Assembly (NCBI GenBank): GCA_945897725.1
Contig: CAMDFR010000002.1
Location: forward strand, 1 to 64,000
Origin: Chitinophaga pinensis
Lineage (GTDB): Bacteria > Bacteroidota > Bacteroidia > Chitinophagales > CAMDFR01
Reading direction: 5' to 3'
Length of the DNA: 64,000 bases
Below, one piece after another: positions 54,560-63,439 of the stretch; position 1 is the stretch's first letter; each line of letters starts with the position of its first letter. A program made the position numbers and the translations under genes. Under the pieces are notes generated by a model that searched no databases, had not been told where the DNA came from, and saw only the letters and a program-made list of their open reading frames with translations.

Positions 54560-55033
54560 ATGAATGAGACTTTGTTGGAAATTAGTACAGATGAATTTTA
54601 TATGCGCGAGGCGCTAAAGCTTGCCAGAAGGGCAATGGAAGAAGGAGAGGTGCCGATTGGTGCTTTGTTGGTTTGCAATAATCAGATGATTGCGAAGGCT
54701 TATAATCAAACGGAAAAACTGACGGATACCACGGCGCATGCGGAGATTATTGGCATTACGAGTGCGAGTGAATATTTGGGTGCGAAGTTTTTGAATCAAT
54801 GTACGATGTATGTGACATTAGAGCCATGCATGATGTGTGCAGGTGCGATTAAATGGAGTAGGATTAGCCGACTGGTCATTGGTGCTATGGACGAGAAGGA
54901 GGGCTTTATTTCTAAATATGATGCAGTGGGTGTGCTGCATCCAAAAACATTAGTGACACATGGTATCCTTGCGAATGAGTCGGCACAATTATTAAGGGAG
55001 TTCTTTATGAGTAAAAGAAATGGGAAAGGCTAG
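54560..55033 (+). CDS. tadA: tRNA-specific adenosine deaminase
   Basis: 157 aa. Zinc deaminase motifs TTAHAEIIG (His60, catalytic Glu62) and LEPCMMCAGAI (Cys90, Cys93) are intact. It deaminates A34 to inosine in tRNA-Arg(ACG). Length is normal. Short or absent leader (see 54519-54552). Confidence 0.95.
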   Translation: MNETLLEISTDEFYMREALKLARRAMEEGEVPIGALLVCNNQMIAKAYNQTEKLTDTTAHAEIIGITSASEYLGAKFLNQCTMYVTLEPCMMCAGAIKWSRISRLVIGAMDEKEGFISKYDAVGVLHPKTLVTHGILANESAQLLREFFMSKRNGKG

Positions 55034-55142
55034 GGATCACTCGCTTGGGTTTTTTGACTTGAATGTTGCTGAACTTTTCTATATTCGTGTTTGTTAGACT
55101 AAGACAGTTTAGATTTTAATCACAAAAAATAAATAAAATAAT

Positions 55143-55751
55143 ATGGCATTTGAATTACCAAAATTAGGCTACGAGTATAACGCATTGGAACCACATATTG
55201 ATGCGAAGACAATGGAGATACACCATTCAAAACATCATCAAGCATATGTGACCAACTTGAACAATGCATTGGTAGGAACTGAATGGGAAGGAAAATCTTT
55301 AGAAGAGTTGATGAAAAACATTTCGAAAATTTCACCAGCAGTGAGAAATAATGGAGGTGGACATTTTAATCACTCTTTGTTTTGGACAGTAATCAAACCA
55401 AATGGCGGCGGGAATCCTACAGGTGCCATTGCTGAAGTGATTGACAAAACTTTTGGTTCTTATGATAAGATGAAAGAAGAATTTACGAAAGCAGCAACCA
55501 CCCGTTTTGGTTCTGGTTGGGCTTGGCTTTGTGTAAAAGCAGATAAGAGTATTTGTATTTGCTCTTCGCCAAATCAAGATAATCCAACCATGGATATCTC
55601 TGAATGTCCTGGTACACCTATCTTAGGGTTGGATGTTTGGGAACATGCTTATTATCTACATTATCAAAATCGTCGTCCTGACTATATCGCAGCATTTTAC
55701 AATTTGATTAATTGGGATGAGGTGAACAAAAGATATGCAGCAGCGATCTAA
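55143..55751 (+). CDS. Superoxide dismutase (Mn/Fe family)
   Basis: 202 aa. Metal ligands fall at His27 ([13 protein letters not shown]), His77 ([11 protein letters not shown]), Asp164 and His168 ([16 protein letters not shown]). The GGxxNHSLFW and EHAYYL spelling is closer to the Mn/cambialistic type than to classic FeSOD, but metal use cannot be fixed by sequence alone. No signal peptide, so cytoplasmic. Followed by a strong terminator. Confidence 0.95.
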   Translation: MAFELPKLGYEYNALEPHIDAKTMEIHHSKHHQAYVTNLNNALVGTEWEGKSLEELMKNISKISPAVRNNGGGHFNHSLFWTVIKPNGGGNPTGAIAEVIDKTFGSYDKMKEEFTKAATTRFGSGWAWLCVKADKSICICSSPNQDNPTMDISECPGTPILGLDVWEHAYYLHYQNRRPDYIAAFYNLINWDEVNKRYAAAI

Positions 55752-55802
55752 TTAGATTTATGCTTTTCTTGTGATAATGATTGCAAGATTTGAATAATAC
55801 AC

Positions 55803-55833
55803 AAAACGCATCTTTATTAAGATGCGTTTTTTT
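55803..55833 (+). terminator. sod terminator
   Basis: AAAACGCATCTT and AAGATGCGTTTT, a 12-bp perfect stem with TATT loop, then T-run. Confidence 0.9.
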
Positions 55834-55866
55834 ATGCAATGCTGTGATAAGTTTGGAGTGCTATAC

Positions 55867-57834
55867 TTATTGCAACATCAATTGACGAATGTTTTTTACA
55901 GGAATATTTCCGTAGCTTAAGAATTTTTCGTTAAAACTTTTTAGACTAAACTTTTCTCCTTCTTTCTTTTTCATCTCCTCTCGTAGGTCAATAATTTCTT
56001 TAAAACCATTGAAATAGCTGCATAGTTGTACACTTGTTAATTGTGCTCTTTTCCACTTTCCATCTGCTTCTGCTGCTTGTTGAAACGCTTCGGTGATGAG
56101 TAGTTTTTTTGCTTCTTCTTCACTCATGTCTAGAGTGTGCACGCTAATATCAAGTATGGTATTGCATACACTTCTTAAATTCCATTTGTCATACATCAAT
56201 CGCATTTCTGAAGTGTTATCACCATAGCCATTTTCGATCATCATCAATTCGCTATATACTGCCCATCCCTCCACCATAGAGCCATTGCCTAAAATAGTTT
56301 TGATAATACTTGGAGATTGATTGGCATAAATGCCTTGTGTGTAATGGCCAGGAATGGCTTCATGAATGTTTAATATTTGCAGAATATAATCATTGTATTC
56401 GCGTAGGTAGCTTTCTTGTTCCTTCTCGCTCATGTAGGCTAAAGAACCAACATTATAATAGGTGTTTCCATTTTTGTCGTATGGACCTGGAGCAGAGATA
56501 GAAGCACCAGCAACACCGGCCATATAATCTGGTTCTTTTCTTACTTTTAAGGGTTTAGAAGGGTCTAGATATATTAATTTTTTATCGTTGATAAACTTGA
56601 TCAGTAAAGGAATTTGTTTTTCGATATTACTTTGAAAGTTTTCTGGGCTACTATGCTGTGTAGAGATGGTGTCGATTACCATTCTGATAAGCATAAATTT
56701 TTCTGCCGGCATTGGTTTTTCTGGAAAATATTTGCTCCACATTGAGATCGCCAATTGAAGCATGTCTTCGTGCAAGAAAGCCTTACGATCCTTTGCTAGT
56801 TGCAGTAATTCTTTCGTAGAATAATTACTTTGAATATCATACTTAAATTTAGATTCATACAAAACAGCGCGTAATCGAAAGCTTCGAGCGGTGGTAAGGT
56901 CTATGCTTTGAAGAAAAGTGATAAACATTTCTGTACTCGACGCACAAAGGGCTGCTCTGCGAATAAATTCTGCTTTTACATCTGCAGGAAGGGTAGATTT
57001 TTTTAAGGAATCTAAGACGTCTGTCGTAAATACAGAAAGGCCTCCCTTCAATTGAGAGATTGCAAGAGCCGTATGTTCTTTAGTGGGGTTTTGAATATTT
57101 TTGCGAGCAGCAGCATAGTATGCATCTACATAATTCATCTTATTGAATAAGCTCTTAAGTCGTTCGTTCAGGGTTGAGTAATTTTCTGTTAAGATAAAAG
57201 AGAAATTGCCAGCCACATTATACATGGAAGGGTCCCATTGATATTGCTTCAATTGACTACTACTCCATAGGTTTTGTTCAAGAAAATTATTGATTTGCAA
57301 ATAATCCATTTGGTCTGAGGTAGACAGGCTATCCTTATTAATAGCTAGCAACATCGCTTTAGATTTTTGAATAAAGTTAGACTCTCTTAATCTAAATTGA
57401 TCATCAGACACAGTTAGCAAACTATCATAATTATGATAGCCTACACTAGTAGCCCATTCGGGATACATCTTCCAAAGATTTTTAATAAAATTTTCCTTAT
57501 AACTGGCAAAGGCATTTCTAAAACCCATTTTATCTTTGATGCTGAGAGCAATAGGTGCTGGATTATTGCTCTTTATTCCAATGGCGCTTGCAGCATTTGG
57601 ATTTTTGATAAGCGACGGATCGGCGGTAGAGTTGCTATTGTTTGTCTTGTTTTGAGTGCTTAAAAGTTGTTTTAAAGCCACACTATCAACCTTGCCGTTA
57701 CTGGTTAGTCTTGCGGTAGCATTAGCGACTGTTTCATTGTTAACGCCTTGATTGAAGCTGCTGCTATTCGTCTGTGCATAGGACTGGTGAAACAGGAAAC
57801 AGGTGATAAATAATAACATAATACTTTTCTTCAT
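55867..57834 (-). CDS. Secreted DUF885 family protein
   Basis: 655 aa with a signal peptide (IMLLFITCFLFHQSYAQ). Residues ~35-85 are low-complexity Asn/Ser-rich (NKTNNSNSTADPS). The DUF885 signature NIHEAIPGHYTQGIYANQSPSI and VEGWAVYSELMMIENGYGD, with ITEAFQQAAEADGKWKRAQLTSVQLCSYFNG toward the end, is complete; the HEAIPGH segment is the presumed zinc-peptidase motif. DUF885 proteins are thought to be metallopeptidases. Monocistronic between convergent sod and glmS operon units. Confidence 0.88.
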   Translation of the reverse strand: MKKSIMLLFITCFLFHQSYAQTNSSSFNQGVNNETVANATARLTSNGKVDSVALKQLLSTQNKTNNSNSTADPSLIKNPNAASAIGIKSNNPAPIALSIKDKMGFRNAFASYKENFIKNLWKMYPEWATSVGYHNYDSLLTVSDDQFRLRESNFIQKSKAMLLAINKDSLSTSDQMDYLQINNFLEQNLWSSSQLKQYQWDPSMYNVAGNFSFILTENYSTLNERLKSLFNKMNYVDAYYAAARKNIQNPTKEHTALAISQLKGGLSVFTTDVLDSLKKSTLPADVKAEFIRRAALCASSTEMFITFLQSIDLTTARSFRLRAVLYESKFKYDIQSNYSTKELLQLAKDRKAFLHEDMLQLAISMWSKYFPEKPMPAEKFMLIRMVIDTISTQHSSPENFQSNIEKQIPLLIKFINDKKLIYLDPSKPLKVRKEPDYMAGVAGASISAPGPYDKNGNTYYNVGSLAYMSEKEQESYLREYNDYILQILNIHEAIPGHYTQGIYANQSPSIIKTILGNGSMVEGWAVYSELMMIENGYGDNTSEMRLMYDKWNLRSVCNTILDISVHTLDMSEEEAKKLLITEAFQQAAEADGKWKRAQLTSVQLCSYFNGFKEIIDLREEMKKKEGEKFSLKSFNEKFLSYGNIPVKNIRQLMLQ

Positions 57835-58017
57835 TGGAATAATTTTAGAACGATAAATATAGGAAAATATTTAACTGAAAAACAATAAATATACAGGTGA
57901 AACGTATTGTTATGCTTTCTGGAATTGATTTGCCACACCAATGGCATTTATAAACAAGCAGGATGAATCATGTTTACCACAGGATGGATATTACAATAGA
58001 ATAATACCTTTGACGGA

Positions 58018-58050
58018 GCAAAAAAGCCATCTCATTTGGAGATGGCTTTT
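58018..58050 (-). terminator. glmS operon terminator
   Basis: AAAAGCCATCTC-ATTTG-GAGATGGCTTTT, 12-bp stem, A-run on the left for the minus strand, 19 nt past glmS. Confidence 0.9.
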
Positions 58051-58068
58051 GTCTGCGATATTTTATCA

Positions 58069-59913
58069 TTATTCTACGGTAACGCTTTTAGCGAGATTTC
58101 TGGGTTGGTCCACGTTTTTACCTAAATATACTGCGATGTAATAAGAAAGCAATTGCAATGGAATGACAGAGAGTAAAGGACTGAATGGTTCTTCTGTTTC
58201 TGGTATCTCTATGACATGTTCTGCTAGTTCTTTGATGGTATTATCAGCCTTATTAACGATGGCAATAACACGACCTTTTCTAGCAGCTACTTCTTGAATA
58301 TTGCTAATGATTTTTTCGTAAGCACTTTGGTTGGTAGCAACCACTACCACAGGCATTTTTTCGTCAATTAACGCAATAGGACCATGTTTCATTTCAGCTG
58401 CTGGATAGCCTTCTGCATGGATATAGGAAATCTCTTTTAATTTAAGGGCACCTTCAAGAGCCACAGGGAAATTATAGCCACGTCCTAGATATAAAAAGTT
58501 AGGAGCATCTTTCAGCGATTGAGCAATGTTTTTTATTTGTTCGTTGGTATTGTCGATGACTTGTTTCACTTTATCTGGAATACAGTCTAATTCGGTGATG
58601 AGCTGATGGTACCTGCTATCAGAAATTGTTCCTCTTTTGTGAGCGATATAGATAGCCATTAATGACAGAACGGTTACCTGAGCGGTGAATGCTTTAGTAG
58701 AAGCGACACCGATTTCAGGACCAGCATGTGTATAAGATCCAGCGTGTGAGCTTCTAGGTATTGAAGAGCCTACTACATTACAAATACCAATAATTGTCGC
58801 CCCTTTTTGTTTGGCTAATTGAATAGCTGCTAAGGTATCGGCCGTTTCTCCACTTTGAGAAATGGCAATAACTACATCTGTTTCATGAATCACCGGATTT
58901 CTATAACGAAATTCGGAAGCATATTCTACTTCTACCGGAATTCTTGCTAAGTCTTCGAATAAATATTCAGCTACCAAACCTGCATGCCAGCTAGTGCCAC
59001 ACGCTACAATAATAATTCTATTGGCATTGATTAATTTTTGGTCATATTCTTTAATTCCTCCAAGGCGAATATATCCCTCCATGGCATTTAAACGTCCTCT
59101 CATACTGTCTTTGATGGAACGAGGTTGCTCGTGAATCTCCTTAAGCATGAAATGATCATAGCCACCTTTTTCTAACATCTCGAGTTTTAGTTCGAGTTCC
59201 TGAATGTATGGGGTTTTTAATTGATTTTGAATGTTCTTTATGGTAAAACCATTGTTTCTTGTAACGATGGCAATCTCCTCGTCATTAAGGTATACTACGT
59301 TTTTTGTATATTCAACAATTGGAGTGGCGTCCGAAGCCATAAAATATTCGTTTTCACCAACTCCAATCACTAAAGGGCTACCCTTGCGTGCCGCATACAT
59401 GATATCTGGGTTGTTTTTGCACATTAAGACGATGGCATAAGCGCCTGTAACCTCACTTAAGGCTTGTAGTAAGGCTTCTTCTAGTCCAATCTTTTCGTTG
59501 AGCTGAATATCTTCGATTAAATGGATTAAAACTTCAGTATCTGTGTCTGAGACAAAAGTATGCCCACGCTTTACCATTTCTTCTTTAAGAATGGCATAAT
59601 TTTCGATGATTCCGTTGTGAATAAGCGCTAAATCCTTACTTTCAGAATAATGGGGGTGTGCATTTACATCATTCGGAACGCCGTGTGTGGCCCATCTTGT
59701 ATGCCCCATTCCTGAAGTACCTTCTATGTTTTTGCCTTCTAAAAAGTCCTGTAGATTACTTACTTTCCCTTTTGTTTTATAAATATTTAGTTCTTTTCCT
59801 TGTTGTAAAGCGATCCCGGCACTATCATAACCTCTGTATTCTAGTCTTTGTAGACCTTTTATGATGATAGGACAAGCCTCCTTAGAACCGATATATGCAA
59901 CTATACCACACAT
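58069..59913 (-). CDS. glmS: Glutamine-fructose-6-phosphate aminotransferase
   Basis: 614 aa. Catalytic Cys2 in MCGIVAYIGSKEACP; the glutaminase domain (RWATHGVPNDVNAHPH; HNGIIENY) is followed by two SIS isomerase domains (ACGTSWHAGLVAEYLFEDLARIPVEVEYASEFRYR; QSGETADT; STKAFTAQVTVL) and the C-terminal PRNLAKSVTVE. Makes glucosamine-6-phosphate, the first step of UDP-GlcNAc synthesis. Third gene of its operon, 3 nt after the DUF4270 lipoprotein. Confidence 0.97.
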   Translation of the reverse strand: MCGIVAYIGSKEACPIIIKGLQRLEYRGYDSAGIALQQGKELNIYKTKGKVSNLQDFLEGKNIEGTSGMGHTRWATHGVPNDVNAHPHYSESKDLALIHNGIIENYAILKEEMVKRGHTFVSDTDTEVLIHLIEDIQLNEKIGLEEALLQALSEVTGAYAIVLMCKNNPDIMYAARKGSPLVIGVGENEYFMASDATPIVEYTKNVVYLNDEEIAIVTRNNGFTIKNIQNQLKTPYIQELELKLEMLEKGGYDHFMLKEIHEQPRSIKDSMRGRLNAMEGYIRLGGIKEYDQKLINANRIIIVACGTSWHAGLVAEYLFEDLARIPVEVEYASEFRYRNPVIHETDVVIAISQSGETADTLAAIQLAKQKGATIIGICNVVGSSIPRSSHAGSYTHAGPEIGVASTKAFTAQVTVLSLMAIYIAHKRGTISDSRYHQLITELDCIPDKVKQVIDNTNEQIKNIAQSLKDAPNFLYLGRGYNFPVALEGALKLKEISYIHAEGYPAAEMKHGPIALIDEKMPVVVVATNQSAYEKIISNIQEVAARKGRVIAIVNKADNTIKELAEHVIEIPETEEPFSPLLSVIPLQLLSYYIAVYLGKNVDQPRNLAKSVTVE

Positions 59914-59916
59914 ATT

Positions 59917-61182
59917 TTAATTAGTTTTTGTTGTAATTAATTTGAATTTCATGGGGAAGTTGAGGTTGCTACCGCCTCCTAAAACTACCCTTTCTGCTGT
60001 AATATTAGTGGGAAAAACATACAAACGCAAGCCATTATTATTAAACTCGTGATTAATAATACTCTGTGCATATCGAGTAAGATTAATTTTATAAACCGGT
60101 ACGATATTACCTCCAACAATAGTGGTGTCTTTATCTCCTGCCATACTGCCTGAAAGGAAATCTAATAGCTGAACGTCATTTGCGTTGTCGTTGATTCGAG
60201 ATGCATAGATCGTTTGTGGTAGTTTGTAAGTTGTATCAACACTGGAGCCGATGATTGGGTATACCCATAGTTCCGCTTTATTAACTGCTACATTGGTAAA
60301 AGTGTCTAGGTTTTCAATCAAAACTTTTGTGCGAAAACTTGTTAGACCTTGCAGAAAGACCTTGTCATCTCCTGCACTAGAAGCTATGTCGCTCGCCAAC
60401 TGAGCTGGACTGCCTGAAGCAGCCTTGTAGTAGTGGTTCACACGAGTACATAAGTCATTCACAGGGATGTCATATTTTTTAACGGTATCTCCAGCTGCAT
60501 GATAATAGAGCGTTAATTTAGAACCTCCACCAATGAGGCTTAGGTTTAACATTCCATCACCTGCTGTCGAGCTATTGGTGCTCACATAAACCCCTTTAAA
60601 AAAAGATTGGAAAGCATCATTGCTAGCAAAATTTGCACCGCCACTTTGATTGAGTATATTTTGTCCAAAACTATTATCGAGCTTTATATTGATACTTCCA
60701 GCAGTTGTATAAGGAATTGTGACATTTGCAATTTGTGGTAGCTTGATGCCAAAAGATCTATTGGTAAAATAATTGGCTGAGTTATCTAGTGCTTCGTTCA
60801 GTTCATAAACCACCACGTTGATGGGACTTGTAAATGAACCATAGGCACTAGAAACACCATAGGTCAAATAGCAAGAATCAATCAACAAACTACTTCCTAA
60901 ATTTACATTATTGGAGATCAATCTAAAATTGTTATAGAAAGACGCATACAATTTACCAAAGCGAGGGTCGTTGGTGCTTCCTAATAAAGTTTGTGTAAGA
61001 TTTTGTGCCTGCAACATCGTATCGTTTTCTGTTATTGCTTTTAAAACGAATTGATCTGAGTACTTAACATTGAAGTTGTCTCCATTCAAAAGGAGGTTAT
61101 CGTCAGTGAAGGAAGGATCTTTACAAGAATTTAATAATAAAACGGAACATAGCAATGCTACGCAAGAGGTGATAAATTTCAA
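59917..61182 (-). CDS. DUF4270 family lipoprotein
   Basis: 421 aa. Start is TTG at 61182 (the rc sequence has no ATG before the signal). Lipobox LLLNSC, Cys20, then the DUF4270 pattern: VKYSDQFVLKAITENDTMLQAQNLTQTLLGSTNDPRFGKLYASFYNNFRL, SCYLTYG..., and the end RLYVFPTNITAERVVLGGG. This Bacteroidota family is lipid-anchored and of unknown function, and is often found beside glmS or a glycogen-synthase-like gene, as it is here. 21 nt after the GT5-like gene. Confidence 0.9.
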   Translation of the reverse strand: MKFITSCVALLCSVLLLNSCKDPSFTDDNLLLNGDNFNVKYSDQFVLKAITENDTMLQAQNLTQTLLGSTNDPRFGKLYASFYNNFRLISNNVNLGSSLLIDSCYLTYGVSSAYGSFTSPINVVVYELNEALDNSANYFTNRSFGIKLPQIANVTIPYTTAGSINIKLDNSFGQNILNQSGGANFASNDAFQSFFKGVYVSTNSSTAGDGMLNLSLIGGGSKLTLYYHAAGDTVKKYDIPVNDLCTRVNHYYKAASGSPAQLASDIASSAGDDKVFLQGLTSFRTKVLIENLDTFTNVAVNKAELWVYPIIGSSVDTTYKLPQTIYASRINDNANDVQLLDFLSGSMAGDKDTTIVGGNIVPVYKINLTRYAQSIINHEFNNNGLRLYVFPTNITAERVVLGGGSNLNFPMKFKLITTKTN

Positions 61183-61203
61183 TTTCTTTTACACTTTAAA
61201 TGA

Positions 61204-62025
61204 TTAGTTAGATAGTAATGTCTGATAAAAATCGGCATATCCTTGTAAATACTCTTCTTCATTCTCGAAATGCTCAAGGACTGGTTTTTTATTCATGTTT
61301 TTAATGATGTGGTCACCCACTTTCTTGTCAATCGATTTACTTCCCTTCACCAATGCATCGGCATATTCAGCACCAGCCAAGTAAAGGCTCGAAATGTCAG
61401 TGTCTTTGAATGCTTTTAGTTCGGCAGACTCAATATGTCCATGAATGGCTGCTAATTCGGAAAACTTCGTAGATAATTGTTTTTCGAAAGTGTTTTCATA
61501 AACAGAAAATACAACTTTTGATTTCACAAATATAGGTTCGTCCTTGTATGCTGTTTTTAAGTAGAAAGGAATTAAAGAAGTCATCCAACCATGGCAATGA
61601 ATAATATCTGGAGCCCATCCAAATTTTTTGACAGTATCTAATACACCTTTGCAGAAAAAAACCATTCTTTCGCCGTTATCATCATAGAAAACGTTGTTTT
61701 CGTCAGAAAAGGCAGATTTTCTCTTGAAAAATTCATCGTTATCTAAAAAGTATACTTGTAATCTGGCATTCGGTAAAGAAGCGACCTTAATGATGAGTGG
61801 ATAATCTTCATCATCCATAATGATATTGATACCACTCAAACGAACTACTTCGTGGAGACGATGTCTTCTTTCATTGATGTTTCCAAATTTTGGCATTAAA
61901 ACTCTGATTTCCATTCCTTTGTCGTGAAGGTGCTTAGGTAGCTTAGAAGTTATATTAGAGATGTCGGACAAATTTAAGTAGGGGTCCATTTCCTGTGTTA
62001 CAATTAAAACGCGCGTTTTTTCCAT
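61204..62025 (-). CDS. Truncated glycogen/starch synthase-like protein (GT5 N domain only)
   Basis: 273 aa, about half of a glycogen synthase. VLIVTQEMDPYLNLSDISNITSKLPKHLHDKGMEIRVLMPKFGNI aligns with the GT5 N domain, but the KTGGL ADP-glucose loop is replaced by LNLSDI, and the GT1-like C-terminal catalytic domain is missing. GWAPDIIHCHGWMTSLIPFYLKTAYKDEPIF is the family DIVHLHDW region. So it is probably not a working synthase; a binding or regulatory role is inference. First gene of the operon with DUF4270 and glmS. Confidence 0.85.
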   Translation of the reverse strand: MEKTRVLIVTQEMDPYLNLSDISNITSKLPKHLHDKGMEIRVLMPKFGNINERRHRLHEVVRLSGINIIMDDEDYPLIIKVASLPNARLQVYFLDNDEFFKRKSAFSDENNVFYDDNGERMVFFCKGVLDTVKKFGWAPDIIHCHGWMTSLIPFYLKTAYKDEPIFVKSKVVFSVYENTFEKQLSTKFSELAAIHGHIESAELKAFKDTDISSLYLAGAEYADALVKGSKSIDKKVGDHIIKNMNKKPVLEHFENEEEYLQGYADFYQTLLSN

Positions 62026-62073
62026 AAATACTTATTATTTTTTCAGAAAATGATAAAATTTCATTTAGACTTG

Positions 62074-62081
62074 CAAAGATA
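62074..62081 (-). promoter_or_regulatory. Candidate promoter element of glmS operon
   Basis: TATCTTTG on the minus strand, 49 nt before the GT5-like ATG. No well-spaced TTG. Confidence 0.45.
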
Positions 62082-62144
62082 TACTAAAAAAATATGATTT
62101 TTTATAGTAAAGGTCCAACAAAATAAAAAGCTTGTGTTGTAGGT

Positions 62145-62993
62145 ATGTTGTGTTATAAGCGTAGAGAGGATATAGTAAGGTTTTTAAAAATTGTTAAAGC
62201 ACAGGGTAAAAAGCTGGGCTTTGTGCCTACCATGGGGGCGTTGCATGACGGACATATGAGCTTAATAGCTAAAAGTAAATCTGAGAATGATCTTACGATA
62301 TGTAGTGTTTTTGTGAATCCGACCCAATTTAATCATCAAGAAGACTTTGATAAATACCCCATCAGTACCACTGATGACTTGTTAAAATTGAATCATAACG
62401 CGTGCGATATCGTCTTTTTACCAGAGATGATAGACATTTATCCTAATGGGACCAAGAACACTAAATTGCCGAGCTTAGGTAAGATTACCTCTGTTTTAGA
62501 AGGAGCACATCGACCTGGGCATTTTGATGGAGTCGCTCAAGTAGTGGGCCTTTTGTTGGATATTGTGCAGCCAGATCATCTTTATATGGGTCAGAAAGAT
62601 TATCAGCAAGCGCTCGTAGTTCAAAAATTGCTAGAAGTAGAAAAAAGACACAATACTGCTCTTGTAGTTTGTCCTACTCAAAGAGAAGCAGATGGTCTAG
62701 CGATGAGCTCAAGAAATATCAGATTGAGTGAAGAGCAAAGAACGCATGCCTTGGGCCTATCAAAAGCCCTATTCTATATCAAAAGCAATTACAAGCTATG
62801 CAGCAATGAGCAGTTGATAGAACATGTGTCTCAACTACTGAGAGAAATTCCAGAATTAAAGCTTGAATATGTGAGCATAGCGAGCCAAGCGCAGCTAGAG
62901 CCTTTGACGTCTAGTGAAACGCATGAAGCAGCAGTGGCCTTAGTAGCTGCTTGGGTGGGCAATGTAAGATTAATAGACAATATCCTTTTGTAG
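62145..62993 (+). CDS. panC: Pantothenate synthetase
   Basis: 282 aa. GFVPTMGALHDGHMSLI (~25-41) is the HIGH-like ATP motif; SVFVNPTQFNHQEDFDKYP, VLEGAHRPGHFDGVAQVV, YMGQKDYQQALVV and AMSSRNIRLS complete the signature. Condenses pantoate with beta-alanine. Immediately followed by panD, which makes the beta-alanine; divergent from the glmS operon. Confidence 0.96.
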   Translation: MLCYKRREDIVRFLKIVKAQGKKLGFVPTMGALHDGHMSLIAKSKSENDLTICSVFVNPTQFNHQEDFDKYPISTTDDLLKLNHNACDIVFLPEMIDIYPNGTKNTKLPSLGKITSVLEGAHRPGHFDGVAQVVGLLLDIVQPDHLYMGQKDYQQALVVQKLLEVEKRHNTALVVCPTQREADGLAMSSRNIRLSEEQRTHALGLSKALFYIKSNYKLCSNEQLIEHVSQLLREIPELKLEYVSIASQAQLEPLTSSETHEAAVALVAAWVGNVRLIDNILL

Positions 62994-63034
62994 TGCGCTT
63001 TCCTTGATTTCGATAAAATCTACAGAAATTCCAT

Positions 63035-63042
63035 TAGGTTTG
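63035..63042 (+). promoter_or_regulatory. Candidate panD -7 element
   Basis: TAGGTTTG, 31 nt before the panD ATG. A TTG at 63004-63006 is 28 nt upstream, beyond the usual spacing. Confidence 0.35.
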
Positions 63043-63073
63043 CACATTGTTTAAAGAAACAACGGAATTGGAT

Positions 63074-63424
63074 ATGCAAATAGAAATGTTTAAATCGAAG
63101 ATACATCGTGCCACCGTTACAGAGGCTAATTTGAATTATGTAGGAAGTATCACCTTGGATGAAAATCTTATGAACGCCGCTAATTTATTAGAACACGAAA
63201 AAGTACAGGTCGTTAATATCAATAATGGTGAACGGTTAGAAACCTATGTAATCAAGGGAGAAAGAGGAAGTGGTGTTGTTTGTTTAAACGGTCCAGCAGC
63301 TAGAAAAGTGGCGGTTGGAGATATCATCATCGTGATTTCTTATTGTCTGTTGACGCCAGAAGAGGCGCAACATCATATACCCTTGACGGCTCATGTGGAT
63401 GCAAACAATATGTTAAGCAATTAA
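63074..63424 (+). CDS. panD: Aspartate 1-decarboxylase (proenzyme)
   Basis: 116 aa from the ATG at 63074 ([27 protein letters not shown]); the track starts at a TTG 9 codons earlier. The self-cleavage site is Gly24-Ser25 in YVGSIT, where Ser25 becomes the pyruvoyl group; Tyr22 and the [10 protein letters not shown] and [19 protein letters not shown] segments are conserved. Makes beta-alanine for panC, 80 nt upstream. Confidence 0.95.
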   Translation: MQIEMFKSKIHRATVTEANLNYVGSITLDENLMNAANLLEHEKVQVVNINNGERLETYVIKGERGSGVVCLNGPAARKVAVGDIIIVISYCLLTPEEAQHHIPLTAHVDANNMLSN

Positions 63425-63439
63425 TTTAATTCAGCCTCA

